From Salegentibacter sp. R32 (lineage in GTDB: Bacteria; Bacteroidota; Bacteroidia; Flavobacteriales; Flavobacteriaceae): DNA of 64,000 nt. The position numbers and the translations under genes were made by a program. The notes beneath the pieces were generated by a model. It had not been told where the DNA came from. It was given only the letters and a program-made list of their open reading frames with translations, and ran no database searches. Below, in pieces: positions 46,001-57,233 of this stretch (position 1 is the stretch's first letter; each line of letters opens with the position of its first letter). The stretch is from NCBI RefSeq assembly GCF_008692195.1, contig NZ_RXOM01000065.1, forward strand, positions 124,001 to 188,000, in the 5' to 3' direction.

Positions 46001-46090
46001 AATAGTAACAAGAAAGAATCTGAGGAGGGATATTTACCTTATGACAAGAATTACCATACAAAAGCTGTCATCATTCAAGAAGAAAAATAA
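40013..46090 (+). CDS. Giant TcB/SpvB-like RHS-associated secreted protein
   Basis: A 2,025-residue protein with a signal peptide (about 1-35, ending LFANTSG). The N-terminal segment reads STSDMVNLSSGDFNYNIPLM, then NLSYDSGIKMDQEASWVGLG and WNLNVGQISRDVRGLPDDFN. It is the start typical of large Bacteroidota proteins that precede RHS genes, and resembles the SpvB/TcB shell-forming domain. Hundreds of short tyrosine- and glycine-rich strands follow, as in YD/RHS beta-shells. No catalytic domain is recognised. With the downstream RHS gene it mirrors a TcB-TcC pair in which B and C form a toxin-enclosing cocoon; that parallel is inference. Confidence 0.75.
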   Translation: MLRVIRESRLSKCLASFLALNLILMILSPTRLFANTSGPSQPEFNSFTPISTSDMVNLSSGDFNYNIPLMDVGGYPLNLSYDSGIKMDQEASWVGLGWNLNVGQISRDVRGLPDDFNGDIMTYENNVRDNVSVGVNADLRGAVFGADAINVGIGVGITYNNYTGLSYNKSFGPSFDLGDRVSVGMRMGTTSDGGVSLSPTLSLHEADKESDSKYLRDLSGSVGVSYDSRKGLSAINIAANHSNLYKGQKQSNKLDNKIGVGGAIKLNDYLTYTPTQDLSFNNTNLTLSLSAGAEAFGAELQGQITGWGSIQHMRNSDKVKQSLAYGYENTENDLNGFGVLDFNREKDRIVNENTKVLAPVNYTYDSYIISSQGMQGSFRPYRGQVGYVYDAKVSSGGIGGSVGAEVGVGGYAHGGLDVELNPSSSYIGRWSDSDNTILPKFKPNNNNDLDYEKVYFKSYSDLSSDEEYAGNQNDYLGYNPIKIELGSGKYNRKTQSFYRKKNYNSNGVPTYSSESIKTIKREEREDRSMSILPITNEEAKSYGQILYRNGFPGHHTAGYEIVKNDGARYIFGETAYNKEKQETTFAVGGSGNCESGLVNYSGSDNSTNNSKGRDHFYNNIKTPAYAHSYLLTSVLSTDYSDMTNNGPSPDDLGSYTKFTYRNWNSNYEWRIPIGENKATYNAGLNTDKYDQKGNYIYGRKEIKYIKKIETKTHVAFFELSKRDDGLGVYDRDGEVNNNENLYRLDRIKLYSLPDYEKAQNDASYEPTPIKTAHFEYGYELCPETPNSKSSEKGKLTLKKLYFTYKNSQLGKYNPYVFNYPVGDNELNPHYHLRGSDVWGNYKMPVQSCGVTTGETTNTEFPFVEQDKNIADISARAWALESINLPSGGVLTIEQESDDYQFVQDRKAMQMFKLEGVGNNSAPTSTSQISDKLYSGSDFKKYIYVKLPNNLPNNYQVSEFVNDLLHNDASSNGDIGTVDNMLYFRVLTNMTKNGSSNYDYVTGYVELDDAHNIDYFSLNSNHYLSLPLKFQEKEGGIINSGEQVNPISKAGWYFARKYLNRQAYGMPDAGGSVTAGSLEHMLKSLLNGIGDVMALLGGPNQVLKSKNIASTIIPSKSWVRLYEPFGRKFGGGSRVSKISLDDNWNEMVGGSNYSNNYGQEYNYLNEDGTSTGVATFEPNGSKENPFVLPVFDDPVKLIAPQGSNYFEKPIGESFYPSAQVTYSKVRVKNIEKDIVNRHATGEVVTEFYTSRDFPVTSDYTEVTAYPDNSGILGSFLKVRTRNHLAMSQGFVVHTNDMNGKMKKQRVKGEGMEEGQFISGVDYNYAINEDGSLNNNVNIIDENGEVSENPVPVGLSFDMVNDFRKTKSLSEVLGGDGNLGVIPALFGLPFPVPTYFPNYKSHEQKLKIATTTKVIHSHGLLKEKIAYDLGSKVSTENLAWDAETGSVLLTKVNNEYEEEDNYFNLNYPAKWFYENMGLAAENINLNGLIETVGTSYYRVYHPETGDLVNNISEFLKRGDELLIGSKRYWVVNIHNPNVRLMDEDGNWASFSNLSEFKIVRSGNRNLIAANMASTTWQEPNLNLSTIDIQNSNAWNTSYRDIVNASAVEYKDMWSGVCEGNFPNTGSIEYDEDNGNVISVVQGQEYNPYVVNERGNYRAEKSYAYLTGRNNGEDNYNPRHEGFFKNYVPFYSYESSAWQKNIDNWTYASEITLFNQYGAELENKDALDRFSSAVYDYYSSLPVGVASNARYEEIGVDNIEYSESPGQINQNHFSFLNAVEGSSAASIEKNTAHTGRQSIRVNPQQTLNYQLIPECVQTVNCNTTLTANEEAGIFIFDINIPQEEGTYGIEFDPRCVLDRFQIFWDGQEVADSGFTQNEDRNCSYDVNHYANQYINNSYPEIPVYTLQGVIAGVAQFNHIPGDNQAVNVTASDIDYNLDYGDGILTFNKPAGGPSTMRIVATGVDDGTIWDIERIICGEDDDDGPVIVAGQRHIYIGNDNNSNKKESEEGYLPYDKNYHTKAVIIQEEK

Positions 46091-46109
46091 TAGTAAAAAA
46101 ACAATCATT

Positions 46110-46697
46110 ATGATACAAAAAGGAATATATAGCTTTTTAGTAACCGTATTTGTATTCTTCTTTTCCTTCTCAAGTGTGGGACAAGTAGAGAATCCTTATG
46201 CCTGTAATTGTGTAAGTTTTAGCCTGGTACAAAATAAAATTTATTTTATAGAGGCCTGGGTAAAAGAAGAGGTGCAAGAACAAAAAGTTTCTTATGATGA
46301 TGCTGAAGTTCAAATAGATTTTAGAGCAGGTATTGCCGGGGCAAATATTGCTTCTTTTACTTTTCAGCCATCAGGACAGATCATTGATGGCTGGCAAAGA
46401 ATTAGGGGAAGGTTCACCGTTCCGCAAGGCTATGAAAATATTGTGTTTAAGCTCACTAGTAATGGGGAAGTTCCGGTATATTTTGATGATATCCGGGTAT
46501 ACCCCATAGATTCTAATTTAAAATCTTTTGTTTATGATCCCACTAGTTTAAAACTGATGGCAGAATTAGATGAAAATAATTATGCCTCTTTTTATGAATA
46601 TGATAATGAAGGTGGGTTGGTACGAGTGAAAAAAGAGACCGAGAAAGGGGTTTATACCATTCAGGAAACAAGATCAAAAACTAAAATAACCCAATAA
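46110..46697 (+). CDS. Small secreted protein with jelly-roll and RHS-type tail
   Basis: A 195-residue protein with a signal peptide (YSFLVTVFVFFFSFSSVGQ). A carbohydrate-binding-like beta-sandwich follows (YFIEAWVKEEVQEQKV; WQRIRGRFTVPQGYENIVFK; VPVYFDDIRVYP). It ends in a single RHS/YD-like repeat: SFVYDPTSLKLMAELDENNY, then ASFYEYDNEGGLVRVKKETE. To my knowledge this ending occurs at the C-terminus of larger RHS-associated proteins, so it looks like a detached C-terminal part of the upstream protein that acquired its own signal peptide. The open frame extends upstream to 45,930, but the ATG at 46110 gives the signal peptide. Confidence 0.7.
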   Translation: MIQKGIYSFLVTVFVFFFSFSSVGQVENPYACNCVSFSLVQNKIYFIEAWVKEEVQEQKVSYDDAEVQIDFRAGIAGANIASFTFQPSGQIIDGWQRIRGRFTVPQGYENIVFKLTSNGEVPVYFDDIRVYPIDSNLKSFVYDPTSLKLMAELDENNYASFYEYDNEGGLVRVKKETEKGVYTIQETRSKTKITQ

Positions 46698-46699
46698 GT

Positions 46700-47428
46700 A
46701 TGAAGTTTTTTTCTGCTCATCTATTTTTATTTTTCCTTCTATCATTTAATTTTTTTGCTCAGTCACCAGCGGCAGAGCAAATATTAGATAATGCCATTTG
46801 CAATTTCGATCAGGAGAACTTTCAAATTCAAGTAGATTATAAGTTATACAAAGGCAAAGAAGGTGGGAAAGTGTATGAATCTTATTCGGGACTAATTGCT
46901 AAACAAGGAAATCAATTTTATCAAAAGATAGGTCCCATGGAGATGTTACAACATCCAAAAATTAATATAAAATTGAATAGTGACGATAAGGAAATGCTAG
47001 TAGCCAGTACAAGTTTTAAAAAAGATAATGGAGGGGCTTTTATCGAAACGGTTTTTTCTCAATTTCGGGAATTTAAGAATGACTTTAAGATTGAGCTAAT
47101 TAAAGAGGATAAATCAACCTATCATCTTCTTTTAACCCCCAAGCAATCTTATTCTCAAAACTATAAGTTTTATATTTTAATTAATAAGAAGGATAATTTA
47201 CCTGTTAAGCAGATTTTTTTAACTCCCACTCCTATAGATTTTTCAAGGTACGATCAATCCTTAGCGGATAACAGAAACGATTATGCTAGAATTGAAATAA
47301 GTTACAATAATTATAAAAATTCTGTAGAGAACGATTTTTTTGTATTAGACCGTTACGTGGTAGAAAAAGACACCTCTTTTGTTCCTGTAAATAAATATGC
47401 AGGTTATAAACTATATAATATCAATTAA
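46700..47428 (+). CDS. Hypothetical secreted protein, LolA-like pattern
   Basis: A 242-residue protein with a signal peptide (FLFFLLSFNFFAQS). The mature part (YKLYKGKEGGKVYESYSGLI, QFYQKIGPMEMLQHPKINIK, YHLLLTPKQ, KFYILINKKDNLPVKQIFL) has the strand pattern of outer-membrane lipoprotein carrier-like (LolA/LppX) folds, but no clear family match. It starts 2 bp after the preceding stop and is co-transcribed with the RHS gene. It could be a dedicated periplasmic carrier or chaperone. Confidence 0.7.
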   Translation: MKFFSAHLFLFFLLSFNFFAQSPAAEQILDNAICNFDQENFQIQVDYKLYKGKEGGKVYESYSGLIAKQGNQFYQKIGPMEMLQHPKINIKLNSDDKEMLVASTSFKKDNGGAFIETVFSQFREFKNDFKIELIKEDKSTYHLLLTPKQSYSQNYKFYILINKKDNLPVKQIFLTPTPIDFSRYDQSLADNRNDYARIEISYNNYKNSVENDFFVLDRYVVEKDTSFVPVNKYAGYKLYNIN

Positions 47429-47449
47429 TAAACCATAAACCAACCAATT

Positions 47450-50400
47450 ATGGAAAAAAGTTATTTAACAAATTATACAATGAAGATGATTCAACTTTTA
47501 TTCATCTTTCTATTTTCAATAACAAATTTTGCTGCCTATGCACAGGATGCTCAGGAAGTTAATTTTTCTAATAATCCAGTACATGTGAGTGCTTTAAATG
47601 TAGGGACTCAACAGACATTCTTAGATCCAGAATTGAATGTGTCTAATAAAACTACATTAAAACCTGCGGCTTGGTTAAAACTTTATATTGATAGTGATGA
47701 AGAACCTTTTATTGATTATAGCGTAAAATTAAAATTAGAGATTACACCTTACAATGGTTCGGGGAATCTAGTAACTAACCAATCTTATATTCGGACCTTT
47801 ATAGTTGATTACAATACAAATAGCAGTTATGGTAATTATAACGATTTGGATTTTCATGAAATAACAAACAGGTATGGGATTAAAATAGAAGTAATTAGTG
47901 TTACTGCCACAGATACCAATACTTCTATTTTTTTATCCAGTATACCTGATAATGCCTATCTTCAATTGGGCTTTAAGGGGGAGAGATATTATGGATTATC
48001 ATCGACCGTTCCCCAACCGCAGGCATCGTTTCTTCCTTCTTCTTCAAATCCTGAAGAAATAGAGATCTCTTGGTCTTCCATTAGCGGTGCAATAGAATAT
48101 GATGTAGAATGGTCATGGTTTGATAATTATGAAATGAGTGCTAACCAAATAGAGTTAAGTACTAGGGATTTTGAGTTGAATAGTACAAGGGTTCAAACCT
48201 CAAAGACTTCCTATCAAATTCCCATGATATTTGATAAAGGATATTTAGTATATAGGGTTAGAGCCATAGGAAGACATTTAAATTCTGTAAATACACCTTA
48301 TTACGGAGAGTGGAGTGATGACGGGCCTGGTGTAACAGGAGTTTTAGGTAATTGGACTTATGTACAAATAAATTCACCCCACGAAACCGATAAAAATTGG
48401 CAATTTCAGGCAAGCTATGCAGAAGAAGGCAAACGAAAAGATGTAGTAAGCTATTTTGATGGTTCACTTAGGAACCGTCAAACCGTAACAAAAATTAATA
48501 CTGATAATAATGCGATTGCAGGAGAAGTAATTTATGATGCACAGGGAAGAGCTGCGGTAGAAGTACTTCCGGTACCTACCGGTAATTCAGCAATCAAGTA
48601 TTATGAAGGCTTTAATTTAAATACCTCAGGGACTCCTTATACTTATAGGGATTTCGAAACTCAATTGGAAGAGGCTTGTAACCCTTCTCCTAATGGCTTG
48701 TTAGTTGAAAGAGGAGCTGCAAGATATTACTCTGATAATTACAATTCTTCCAGTAGTTTTCATGACTATGTTCCAAGTGCCGTAGATCCAGAAAATCCAG
48801 AACAAGGATATCCTTTTTCTCAAATAGAATATACCCCAGATAATACCGGGAGAGTGAGTAGAAAAAGTGGGGTAGGAAAAACCCATCAACTAGGAAGCGA
48901 TCATGAAATGAAATATTTGTACGGGCACCCTAACTCTTCCTTTGAATTAAACAGGTTGTTTGGGCATGAAGTAGGCAACGTAAGCCATTATAAGAAAAAT
49001 GCAGTAGTAGACCCTAATACCCAAGTAAGTATTAGTTATATAGATCCTCAAGGAAGAACAATTGCCACTGCTTTAGCTGGGGGAGCTCCTCCTAATTTAA
49101 TACCTTTAGAGGATGAGAAAGATAAGGATGGCTCTTTGCACAACTATTTTACCACAGATTTATTGAATAAAATAAACGGGGTTGAGGTAGATACCGATGA
49201 AGATGATAATATACGTTATGCAACCTCTAATTATGGTATTCTAAAAGATGGATTAAAGTTAAATAAGTCAATTATTTCTATTCAAAATAATGCAGATTAT
49301 CAGTTTGAATATAGGTTAACTAATGATGAAGATTTTCAGTTTGAAAATTGCCCGGAAGTTTATCCCTATGAATATGATTTAAAAATTAGTGTAAAAGATA
49401 AATGTGGAGAAGAAAGTTTAACTGCAGGTACAATTTCTGAAAGTCGTATAACTAAGTATACTGAGAACCCACCTTTCTCTGCCACTTTAGATGTTGATTC
49501 TTATGATATATTTAAAGAACTAACGGTAAGTAAAGAGGCTTTGGATGAATATTGGATTGATTTTATAACCAATAATGAATGTCTTTTAAATGAAGAAGAT
49601 TTTATCCCCCAATATATCAATGTTGATTGTTCAGAAATTGATTGTGAAGCTCTACAACAGACTTCACAGACTCAATATATTATTGGCGAATTAGAATTTA
49701 ACTTTGGTACAAATCCTTCTCCTTATATGCTTAATGGAGGAAGTGTAGAACCAAACCCAGCCTTAACTTCAGACCAGATTACTCAAATTCAAGATGCAAT
49801 TGAAGAGATTGCGCAGACTTATTATATACTCTTGGAATATTGTGAAGCACCTACAGTAAATGATATTCAGTATAATATGTTGCTGAGTGATTTTTATCCT
49901 GATGGTCAATATGCATCGACCACTGCTGATGCTACTGGAGCAATAATTGATGAACTAAGTATCTTTAATGAGAACAATCAATTGTATTTTAATGGCAGTG
50001 CAGGTGGAATTTCTTGGAGAGATCCACTTGGCAATTATACCGAAGAAGGTCAGGCTTCTAAAATTCAAGTACAATGGGTGGACGATCATTGGGTGCCTGC
50101 TGTTTTAGGTGATAATACAGATATGGGAAATCCTAATGTAGATAATAATAATGAAATTCTCCCTCAGCATTTAGCAGATGTACAAGACTTTTTAACGTTT
50201 TGGATTCCCGAATGGGCAGAAGCTTTAGTGGAATATCATCCGGAATTTGAATATTTATTATATACGCAAAGTGTAGCTAATACGACTAATACCAATGGTT
50301 TTAATTCCTATGAATACAATGAATACTTAAATGAAATAAGCACTTTCTCAGCAGCAACAGCTCAAAATCTTATCAACTCTTCTAATGCTCATGCCATAGC

Positions 50401-53400
50401 AGATCAAGATCCCTATTTTCAAAATTCTTTTGCAGGAGAAACAGGTACTGATGCATCAAAAAGAAAAGATATCATCGAGTATGCATTAACTACTGTATAT
50501 GAGCCCAATGATACTAATACCAACAACAATATGTTGGAAATGGCATATATAAATGTAGTATGTTCTAATTTAGAAGGATCTTGTCTTACTACCAATACCT
50601 ATAGTTCTTTGATTTCTACTATACAATCTTTGCCGGTAAGTCAACAAGACGCTATCTGGGATATTTATAAAAGTTATTATAGATCTTTAAAAGAGCGTAT
50701 TTATTATGTCTTTTTAAGTTTTCATGCCAAAGCCAATGGGGTTTATAACGAATGCTTAGGGGGGGAATCAGGAAGTAATGATTTTAATGCTATTATTGGA
50801 GGCTATCATAGTGTTAATTCTTCTCTATCAGTAGCAAGTCCAAGTTCTCCCAGTAATAATCTCTGTAGTGTAGTAGGAAATACTTACCAAAATAAAGAAA
50901 AACGCTTTTTGCCGGTAGATAATTTATATGATCCAGAACTTTTAGAAGACGATTGGGAAGCATTTTTAGAAGATTTACAAACACAAACAGACCAAGAGAT
51001 TTATGAACAAACCGGGATGTGTACCGAGCAGTTCCATGTTCAACAATTTCTAAATGGATTATTTAATGATGATCAGATTGGGAACGTATTTACAGCAGGT
51101 ATAGATTATAGCGGCAATTATTTTGCCGATGAAATGTTTTTATCTTTAGGAGGTGTTTATGGTACAAACCCACAACTCTCAGCTACCAAGACTTCTAATA
51201 CTTTATTTATAGATATGGGAGTTGCTGGTCAGTGTTCATCTCCTATAGAGTTGGATTTACCTGCAAGCAATAACTGGAATAGTAATTATACGTGGAATAA
51301 TTATACTAACAGTTGGGAAATAGTAGAAATTTCACAGTTTTATTATGACCAAAGTATTACCGACCCCGGTAGGTTTCATTTTGAGGTATTAGCGAAAATA
51401 AGTATCGGCGCGGGACAAATTAAAGAATATGTATTTACAGGATCTACCTGTATTAACTTAGGAGATTGCCTAGATAACTGTGGTGGTACAGGTACAGGGA
51501 ATGATGATATTGCTTTTTGTGATGATGTGCTTGGATGGAATCAACCCATACAGGGACAATTAGGAGTTTATTATGCTGATCTTCATATTGGACCGGCTAC
51601 AGGAACATTTACTCTAGAGACACAGGCATTTACTATGCCCGATAATTTTCAAGTATATCATAATAGTACTCCAATAGGTTCTTCAGGATATTATGCGAAT
51701 AATATGAATGATAATCTTGGTACAAGTAGTACTACCTATTTTACACAATTGTCTAACATGGGAACAGTAAGTTTACCAGTTTACAATTATGATAATAATA
51801 ATAATATATATGTACCGACTGGTAATAATGAATCTATATATATTAACCCTAATGACATTGACAGTAATCCAGCTTCAACGAAAAGTATTCAATTTACTAA
51901 AACAACTTCGCAACCAGAGAATGTTACTATTAGAGTAATATCGCCAATAGGTAATACTTCATTTGGAGTACGAATGGTATGCGATGACAATGATTTAGCA
52001 GAGCCCGACACGGGTGGTGGTAGTGGTTCCTGTGATTGTGTTACTCAAAGTGTGGCTCCTCAATCTTGTACCGATAAATATTTGGCTTATAAAAACTATT
52101 TAGGTTTATCTGAAAATCAAGCCGGTATCTTTGAAGCTCAAAATATTCAAGGGCATCAAGAACCATACTTTTTTGATGAGCAATACTTCTGCGATATGAA
52201 TTTTGCTTATATTACTGATAATTATCTATATTATTTACAACAGCATAATGTTACCAATGTATTGGACGATTATTACCTCACTATCGGCCAATTTGGGAAT
52301 ACTGAGTTAGGTTATGGGTTTGACGATCCAAGTACTCCTAATAACGATATGCTTACTATAATTGATAATTTTAATCTAACTACTTTAACTTTTACAGATC
52401 CAAGTTTAGGAGAATACACTGAAGAAACTAGTACTTTAAGTTTTCCGGAATCATTAACGGTAGCTCAAGCTTGGACGTACTATGTAAATGAGCTACAAGA
52501 ACAAAATCAATGGTGTGTGCCTAGGCCTATGATTTCCAATCCTACTATACCTATTGAAGAGACTGATTCTTGTGAAGAATTAATAGAAAATATTTTAGCT
52601 TCTTATACTCACGAAGCTTATAGCGACTATTTAGAAGGGGTACGTTCTCGTTTTGAACGTGATTATATAAATGGAGCGATGGAAAACGCCGTGGAAGGAT
52701 TCACTATGCGCTATGCAGATAAAGAATATCAATACACTTTATATTATTATGATCAGGCCGGAAACCTTATTAAAACAGTTCCACCGGAAGGAGTAGATAG
52801 GTTAGGGGATGGACTTTCTTTAACGGGAAAAATAGAACTTAATAATGAGATTAATTCAGCTCGTAAAAATAATTCAACTCCCTCCAACCTTATACCAGAT
52901 CATCAATTAGAAACGGTTTATCGTTATAATTCACTTAACCAATTAATTGAACAAAAAACACCTGATGGCGGTACTACCCGTTTTGCTTATGACGATTTAG
53001 GAAGGATTATCGCCTCACAGAATGATAGGCAACGCATAAAATTCAAAAAATTATTATTAGCAGAAGAAATTGGTTCTACCTATGTCTTCAGCCCGGATAA
53101 CGATATCATAAAAATACGAGATGACTGGTTTGGAGGGTATGGTTTAGATACATTTGAAAAAGAAGGTTATTTAGAATTTGAAGTAGGAAGAGATATTGTA
53201 GAAGAATTTGATGGTTACATAGGATTTACAGATGCCGGTAAAAAAGTAATTAGTAGAAACCCTTCAAATGAAGTTTATGAAAATATTGATTATAAAATTC
53301 ATTTATCGGCCTCAAGAGGGGAAACTTTTATAGAATTTGGATTTCAACGTGATTTAGAAAAAATAGGTTCCTATAGAGAAGGAGATAAAATAGCATTAGA

Positions 53401-56400
53401 GCGTTCTTCAGAAGGGGTGAGGGTTTATCAAAATGATAAATTAATAGCGGAAATAGAAGATGTAATGCCTGAGAGATCTTTTCGGTTAGATTTTGCCATT
53501 CTTACTCGTTCCACAAGCTTTAAGAAGGTGAAATTTTATCCATTCTATCCTTGGAATGGAGGTGTCATGAAAGTTTCAGAGCCATTTAGCTATACAGAAT
53601 ACGATGCATTAGGGCGTATTTTTGAAGCAGGGGAGGTAGTCACTCCTTATAATAGTTATGATATTACTGATGAAGGTAGATTACTCTATCATAGTCCTAC
53701 AGGAGATAAATTAGTGAATCGATTCAGAAATGAATTTGGAAGTTTATTAATAGCAAAATACTTAAGGAGAGAAGTTACCATAACCCATTATGATAATCCT
53801 GCTCCCGTATTGCCATTCCTTTCTACAAATGTTTCTTATACTTCAGAAGATTTATTTCAAGATTTTCAGCCCGATAATTTACAGGGAAGGGTAAGTTCTG
53901 TGCAGTATTTTGAAAAAATGCCAGGAAGTTTATTAATAAGTTGGCTCCCTGTATATGATAATGCCATTTATTATAATTATGATATTCATGGAAATGTTAA
54001 AGAAATATCTACTATTTTTAGAAAACTCCATCATTCTGATTTAAAAAAAGATCTATATATTAAAAATGTTTTATATGATTATGATTTGATCAGTGGAAAT
54101 GTAAAACAAGTTACTTATCAAAAAAATAAAAAAGATCAGTTTATCCATAGATATGAATACGATGCTGATAACAGGATTACATCGGTTAAAACTTCTAAAG
54201 GTGGAGAAATTTGGCAAAATGATGCGACATACCAATACTATGAGCATGGGCCTTTAGCAAGAAAAGAAATTGGTGATAAAAAAGTACAAGGAGAAGATTA
54301 CATGTACACTCTTCAAGGATGGTTAAAATCAGTCAATGGAGATTATTTATCTTCTCCAGGGAATGATTTAGGACAAGATGGATCAGCAGCAAATCCGATG
54401 ATTGCTAAAGATGCATTTGCATATGCCCTTTCATATTTCAATGATGATTATCAACCCGTAGGGAATGTACCCTCTTCTGTATTAAATATTAGTAATAGTT
54501 CTTCTATCCCGCATAATGATACCAATCTTTATAATGGAAACATTAAAGAAATGGTAACAAGTTTAAGAAAGGAGGAAGATGAGCTTTTAAATACACAAGT
54601 TAACCAATATCATTACGATCAGTTAAATAGACTCATAAATATGAATACCTCTTCTGTTCCTGGTAAATCTCCTTCCGCAGTTTATGAAAGTTATGTAGGA
54701 GGGTATATGTATGATAGAAATGGGAATTTACAGCGTTTGGTAAGGGGGGTTTTTGATGAGCAACATCCTTCCGGTGCCCCAGTTTTTATGGATGATTTAA
54801 GTTATAATTATGATGAGGATTCCAATCAATTGTTATTAGTGGAAGATAAAGTGCCAGACAATACTTTTACGGTAGATATTGATGATCAGACTTTATCAAT
54901 TCCTTTAGATAATAATAATTCGCAATCTCATAATTATGTTTACGATAGGATTGGGCAGTTAATTCTAGACCGTGCAGAATTGTTAAGAATTTTTTGGACA
55001 GTTGATGGTAAGGTGAAAAAAGTATATAAATATACCGATGAAACCTTTAGTAATATAGAAGAAATTGTTGAATTTGATTACGATGGGTTAGGAAACCGCT
55101 TAACCAAACGGGTCATTAATCCTCAAGATGGGGTTACAAGAAGTGATAATTACGCTAGAGATGCACAAGGAAATGTGTTAAGTGTCATGGAAACAGTACA
55201 AGCCGAAGACCAAACCACACCTAATTTTTATTTAAAAGAACAACATATTTACGGTAGTAGTAGGTTAGGACTTGAAAAGTATAATCTAAATCTAAAAAAG
55301 TTTTATTTACAAGATGTCATACTTACTCCAGGATGGGGTAACGAAGTTATCGGGGTTTTTGACCCCCGTTTAGTAAGAGAAACAATTAGAAAAGATAAAG
55401 CAGGTTTTTTATTTGAAGGTGGAATCTCTATACGAAACACCTTAGGGTTAAATGAAGAAATACAAATAGGCAAGCTCTCTTTTGTAGATCACATTATAGA
55501 TGGGGATAGGGACACAAAGTATGATAATTTACGTTTAAATGAAATGACAATTCATTTAAAGAGAATTACCAATGGTGATTATGTACCTTATTTTAAAATT
55601 AAGTCAATTATAAATGAAGAAGAGCAAATAGAAACAGGGATAGTTGCTACTCAAGGTATTTCAGATACAGAAATGTTGAATGATGGGATGCAATTATTTA
55701 TTGATACTCAAGATGAGCGAGCGGGATTAGTGCTTAGGGTGAATAAATTGGAATATAAAGTAGGTGATAACCTTTTGGTAGAAACTAAAACTCTACCGTA
55801 TATTGAAAAAGTAAGGGAAGATGATGGGGTTTCTTATATTGGAGGAGAAGGAAGTCAAGAATTCCAGTTTATAGATGGGTTTCATTATGGGCTTTCCTTA
55901 GGAGAGAAATTTAGAATAGAAGATTCTTTTAAATTGGACGAAGGAAAAGGAAACCCTGTAAGTGCCAATGGAGATGTACTCCAATTAGAGGCTGTAAAAG
56001 AGGCTTGGCAATATCCTATTTTGTCTAAGAAAGTGATTTATAAAAATTATGCGCAAAACACTGGAGATAAGCGTTATGAACTTAGTAATCATTTAGGAAA
56101 TGTATTAAGTGTGGTTAGTGATAAAAAAATCCCTACCTTAGCATCATCAGGTTCTTTGAGATATTTTAATCCAGATGTAAAAGCTTATAATGATTACTAT
56201 CCCGGCGGCATGCTGCTACCAAATAGGCACGGGAACTCTTCAGATTACCGCTATGGCTTCCAGGGGCAGGAGATGGACAACGAGATCAAAGGGGAAGGAA
56301 ATAGTACAAACTTTAAATATAGGATGTATGACAACCGCCTGAATAGGTTTTTTGCACCAGATCCATTAGCTTCAAAATACCCTCATTATTCACCTTATCA

Positions 56401-57226
56401 ATTTAGTGGGAATAGATTAATAGATGCAGTCGAGTTAGAAGGTTCGGAACCGACTAAATCAAAAATATTCTGGACTCTAGTTTCTAAAAAAGAAGAAAAG
56501 AAAATTTTTGGTAAAGATATTGCAAATACTGTTATCTATAGAACAGAAGGACTTCATAGATTAAGCACCCTTAAATGGTATGAGATGGAATTCCCATCGA
56601 CAATGCTCGTTGCTATAACTTACAATAGCGAGGTTTCAAATCATTATTTTTATAGTAACAGATTTAATGAATGGATACCATTTGATCCAAACAATATTGG
56701 TGCAGACGCAGAGGAAGTAACAAAGTTTGCAGTAACATCAATATTAGCTGCTGGAGGAACAGTTGCAGCACTCGAAATATTTGGACTAACCTTTGTTGTA
56801 GAGGAAGTAGGTGAAGAAATATTTGAACAAATAACAGGAATACCTGTTATTGTGAATCCTATTGATCTTGTTCAAGAAGGCTTTACAAAAACTGTTAAAA
56901 AACAAGTTGTTACCGAGTTGACTGAAAAATTCGGAAAAAAAGGAGTTGAGGGCTATGGTTCTTATACGATTGTTTTTGAGTCAGGAAAAAAATACCACGG
57001 AAAGGGTAAAGGTATAGATAGGGCAATTAAATCTGCTAAAGAAAAATTTGAAAAATTTGGAGATAAAGTGAAAAGTATAGATTGGACACCGTCTAAAAAT
57101 GAAAGAGAGGCGTTTAAAGATGAGGCGACCCGTATAAGATTAGACGGAGGTAAAAAGAACCCTAATAATTACAATGAGATAAACTCGCCAGGAGAGAAAA
57201 TGTTAAAGGCTGATGAAAAAAAATAA
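47450..57226 (+). CDS. Giant RHS polymorphic toxin with GIY-YIG (URI-like) nuclease tip
   Basis: A 3,258-residue secreted protein. The signal peptide ends about residue 32 ([11 protein letters not shown]); a second ATG at 47480 is an alternative start. A fibronectin-like segment lies at ~190-290, and a DUF6443-type region follows ([39 protein letters not shown]). RHS/YD repeats build up towards the end, for example [20 protein letters not shown]. The conserved core runs from [10 protein letters not shown] (residue 2919) to [16 protein letters not shown]. The variable tip (about 2999-3258) contains a hydrophobic stretch and then [20 protein letters not shown], a downstream glutamate-rich helix and NNYNEI. 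This is the GIY-YIG/URI nuclease layout of Tox-URI toxins. An LRR-like gene follows directly. Confidence 0.85.
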   Translation: MEKSYLTNYTMKMIQLLFIFLFSITNFAAYAQDAQEVNFSNNPVHVSALNVGTQQTFLDPELNVSNKTTLKPAAWLKLYIDSDEEPFIDYSVKLKLEITPYNGSGNLVTNQSYIRTFIVDYNTNSSYGNYNDLDFHEITNRYGIKIEVISVTATDTNTSIFLSSIPDNAYLQLGFKGERYYGLSSTVPQPQASFLPSSSNPEEIEISWSSISGAIEYDVEWSWFDNYEMSANQIELSTRDFELNSTRVQTSKTSYQIPMIFDKGYLVYRVRAIGRHLNSVNTPYYGEWSDDGPGVTGVLGNWTYVQINSPHETDKNWQFQASYAEEGKRKDVVSYFDGSLRNRQTVTKINTDNNAIAGEVIYDAQGRAAVEVLPVPTGNSAIKYYEGFNLNTSGTPYTYRDFETQLEEACNPSPNGLLVERGAARYYSDNYNSSSSFHDYVPSAVDPENPEQGYPFSQIEYTPDNTGRVSRKSGVGKTHQLGSDHEMKYLYGHPNSSFELNRLFGHEVGNVSHYKKNAVVDPNTQVSISYIDPQGRTIATALAGGAPPNLIPLEDEKDKDGSLHNYFTTDLLNKINGVEVDTDEDDNIRYATSNYGILKDGLKLNKSIISIQNNADYQFEYRLTNDEDFQFENCPEVYPYEYDLKISVKDKCGEESLTAGTISESRITKYTENPPFSATLDVDSYDIFKELTVSKEALDEYWIDFITNNECLLNEEDFIPQYINVDCSEIDCEALQQTSQTQYIIGELEFNFGTNPSPYMLNGGSVEPNPALTSDQITQIQDAIEEIAQTYYILLEYCEAPTVNDIQYNMLLSDFYPDGQYASTTADATGAIIDELSIFNENNQLYFNGSAGGISWRDPLGNYTEEGQASKIQVQWVDDHWVPAVLGDNTDMGNPNVDNNNEILPQHLADVQDFLTFWIPEWAEALVEYHPEFEYLLYTQSVANTTNTNGFNSYEYNEYLNEISTFSAATAQNLINSSNAHAIADQDPYFQNSFAGETGTDASKRKDIIEYALTTVYEPNDTNTNNNMLEMAYINVVCSNLEGSCLTTNTYSSLISTIQSLPVSQQDAIWDIYKSYYRSLKERIYYVFLSFHAKANGVYNECLGGESGSNDFNAIIGGYHSVNSSLSVASPSSPSNNLCSVVGNTYQNKEKRFLPVDNLYDPELLEDDWEAFLEDLQTQTDQEIYEQTGMCTEQFHVQQFLNGLFNDDQIGNVFTAGIDYSGNYFADEMFLSLGGVYGTNPQLSATKTSNTLFIDMGVAGQCSSPIELDLPASNNWNSNYTWNNYTNSWEIVEISQFYYDQSITDPGRFHFEVLAKISIGAGQIKEYVFTGSTCINLGDCLDNCGGTGTGNDDIAFCDDVLGWNQPIQGQLGVYYADLHIGPATGTFTLETQAFTMPDNFQVYHNSTPIGSSGYYANNMNDNLGTSSTTYFTQLSNMGTVSLPVYNYDNNNNIYVPTGNNESIYINPNDIDSNPASTKSIQFTKTTSQPENVTIRVISPIGNTSFGVRMVCDDNDLAEPDTGGGSGSCDCVTQSVAPQSCTDKYLAYKNYLGLSENQAGIFEAQNIQGHQEPYFFDEQYFCDMNFAYITDNYLYYLQQHNVTNVLDDYYLTIGQFGNTELGYGFDDPSTPNNDMLTIIDNFNLTTLTFTDPSLGEYTEETSTLSFPESLTVAQAWTYYVNELQEQNQWCVPRPMISNPTIPIEETDSCEELIENILASYTHEAYSDYLEGVRSRFERDYINGAMENAVEGFTMRYADKEYQYTLYYYDQAGNLIKTVPPEGVDRLGDGLSLTGKIELNNEINSARKNNSTPSNLIPDHQLETVYRYNSLNQLIEQKTPDGGTTRFAYDDLGRIIASQNDRQRIKFKKLLLAEEIGSTYVFSPDNDIIKIRDDWFGGYGLDTFEKEGYLEFEVGRDIVEEFDGYIGFTDAGKKVISRNPSNEVYENIDYKIHLSASRGETFIEFGFQRDLEKIGSYREGDKIALERSSEGVRVYQNDKLIAEIEDVMPERSFRLDFAILTRSTSFKKVKFYPFYPWNGGVMKVSEPFSYTEYDALGRIFEAGEVVTPYNSYDITDEGRLLYHSPTGDKLVNRFRNEFGSLLIAKYLRREVTITHYDNPAPVLPFLSTNVSYTSEDLFQDFQPDNLQGRVSSVQYFEKMPGSLLISWLPVYDNAIYYNYDIHGNVKEISTIFRKLHHSDLKKDLYIKNVLYDYDLISGNVKQVTYQKNKKDQFIHRYEYDADNRITSVKTSKGGEIWQNDATYQYYEHGPLARKEIGDKKVQGEDYMYTLQGWLKSVNGDYLSSPGNDLGQDGSAANPMIAKDAFAYALSYFNDDYQPVGNVPSSVLNISNSSSIPHNDTNLYNGNIKEMVTSLRKEEDELLNTQVNQYHYDQLNRLINMNTSSVPGKSPSAVYESYVGGYMYDRNGNLQRLVRGVFDEQHPSGAPVFMDDLSYNYDEDSNQLLLVEDKVPDNTFTVDIDDQTLSIPLDNNNSQSHNYVYDRIGQLILDRAELLRIFWTVDGKVKKVYKYTDETFSNIEEIVEFDYDGLGNRLTKRVINPQDGVTRSDNYARDAQGNVLSVMETVQAEDQTTPNFYLKEQHIYGSSRLGLEKYNLNLKKFYLQDVILTPGWGNEVIGVFDPRLVRETIRKDKAGFLFEGGISIRNTLGLNEEIQIGKLSFVDHIIDGDRDTKYDNLRLNEMTIHLKRITNGDYVPYFKIKSIINEEEQIETGIVATQGISDTEMLNDGMQLFIDTQDERAGLVLRVNKLEYKVGDNLLVETKTLPYIEKVREDDGVSYIGGEGSQEFQFIDGFHYGLSLGEKFRIEDSFKLDEGKGNPVSANGDVLQLEAVKEAWQYPILSKKVIYKNYAQNTGDKRYELSNHLGNVLSVVSDKKIPTLASSGSLRYFNPDVKAYNDYYPGGMLLPNRHGNSSDYRYGFQGQEMDNEIKGEGNSTNFKYRMYDNRLNRFFAPDPLASKYPHYSPYQFSGNRLIDAVELEGSEPTKSKIFWTLVSKKEEKKIFGKDIANTVIYRTEGLHRLSTLKWYEMEFPSTMLVAITYNSEVSNHYFYSNRFNEWIPFDPNNIGADAEEVTKFAVTSILAAGGTVAALEIFGLTFVVEEVGEEIFEQITGIPVIVNPIDLVQEGFTKTVKKQVVTELTEKFGKKGVEGYGSYTIVFESGKKYHGKGKGIDRAIKSAKEKFEKFGDKVKSIDWTPSKNEREAFKDEATRIRLDGGKKNPNNYNEINSPGEKMLKADEKK
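56204..56772 (+). repeat. Direct repeat, copy 1: RHS core end and start of toxin tip
   Basis: At least 569 bp, starting at GGCGGCATGCTGCTACC. By line-by-line reading it is identical to 63,432-64,000, where the window ends. It covers the RHS core from [10 protein letters not shown] and about the first 110 residues of the variable tip. Confidence 0.95.
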
Positions 57227-57233
57227 AATAAAT

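Noticed and set aside
45930-46109. Longer start for the small secreted protein
   Set aside because: The extra 60 residues overlap the end of the 2,025-residue gene in another frame and are low-complexity; the ATG at 46110 gives a proper signal peptide.
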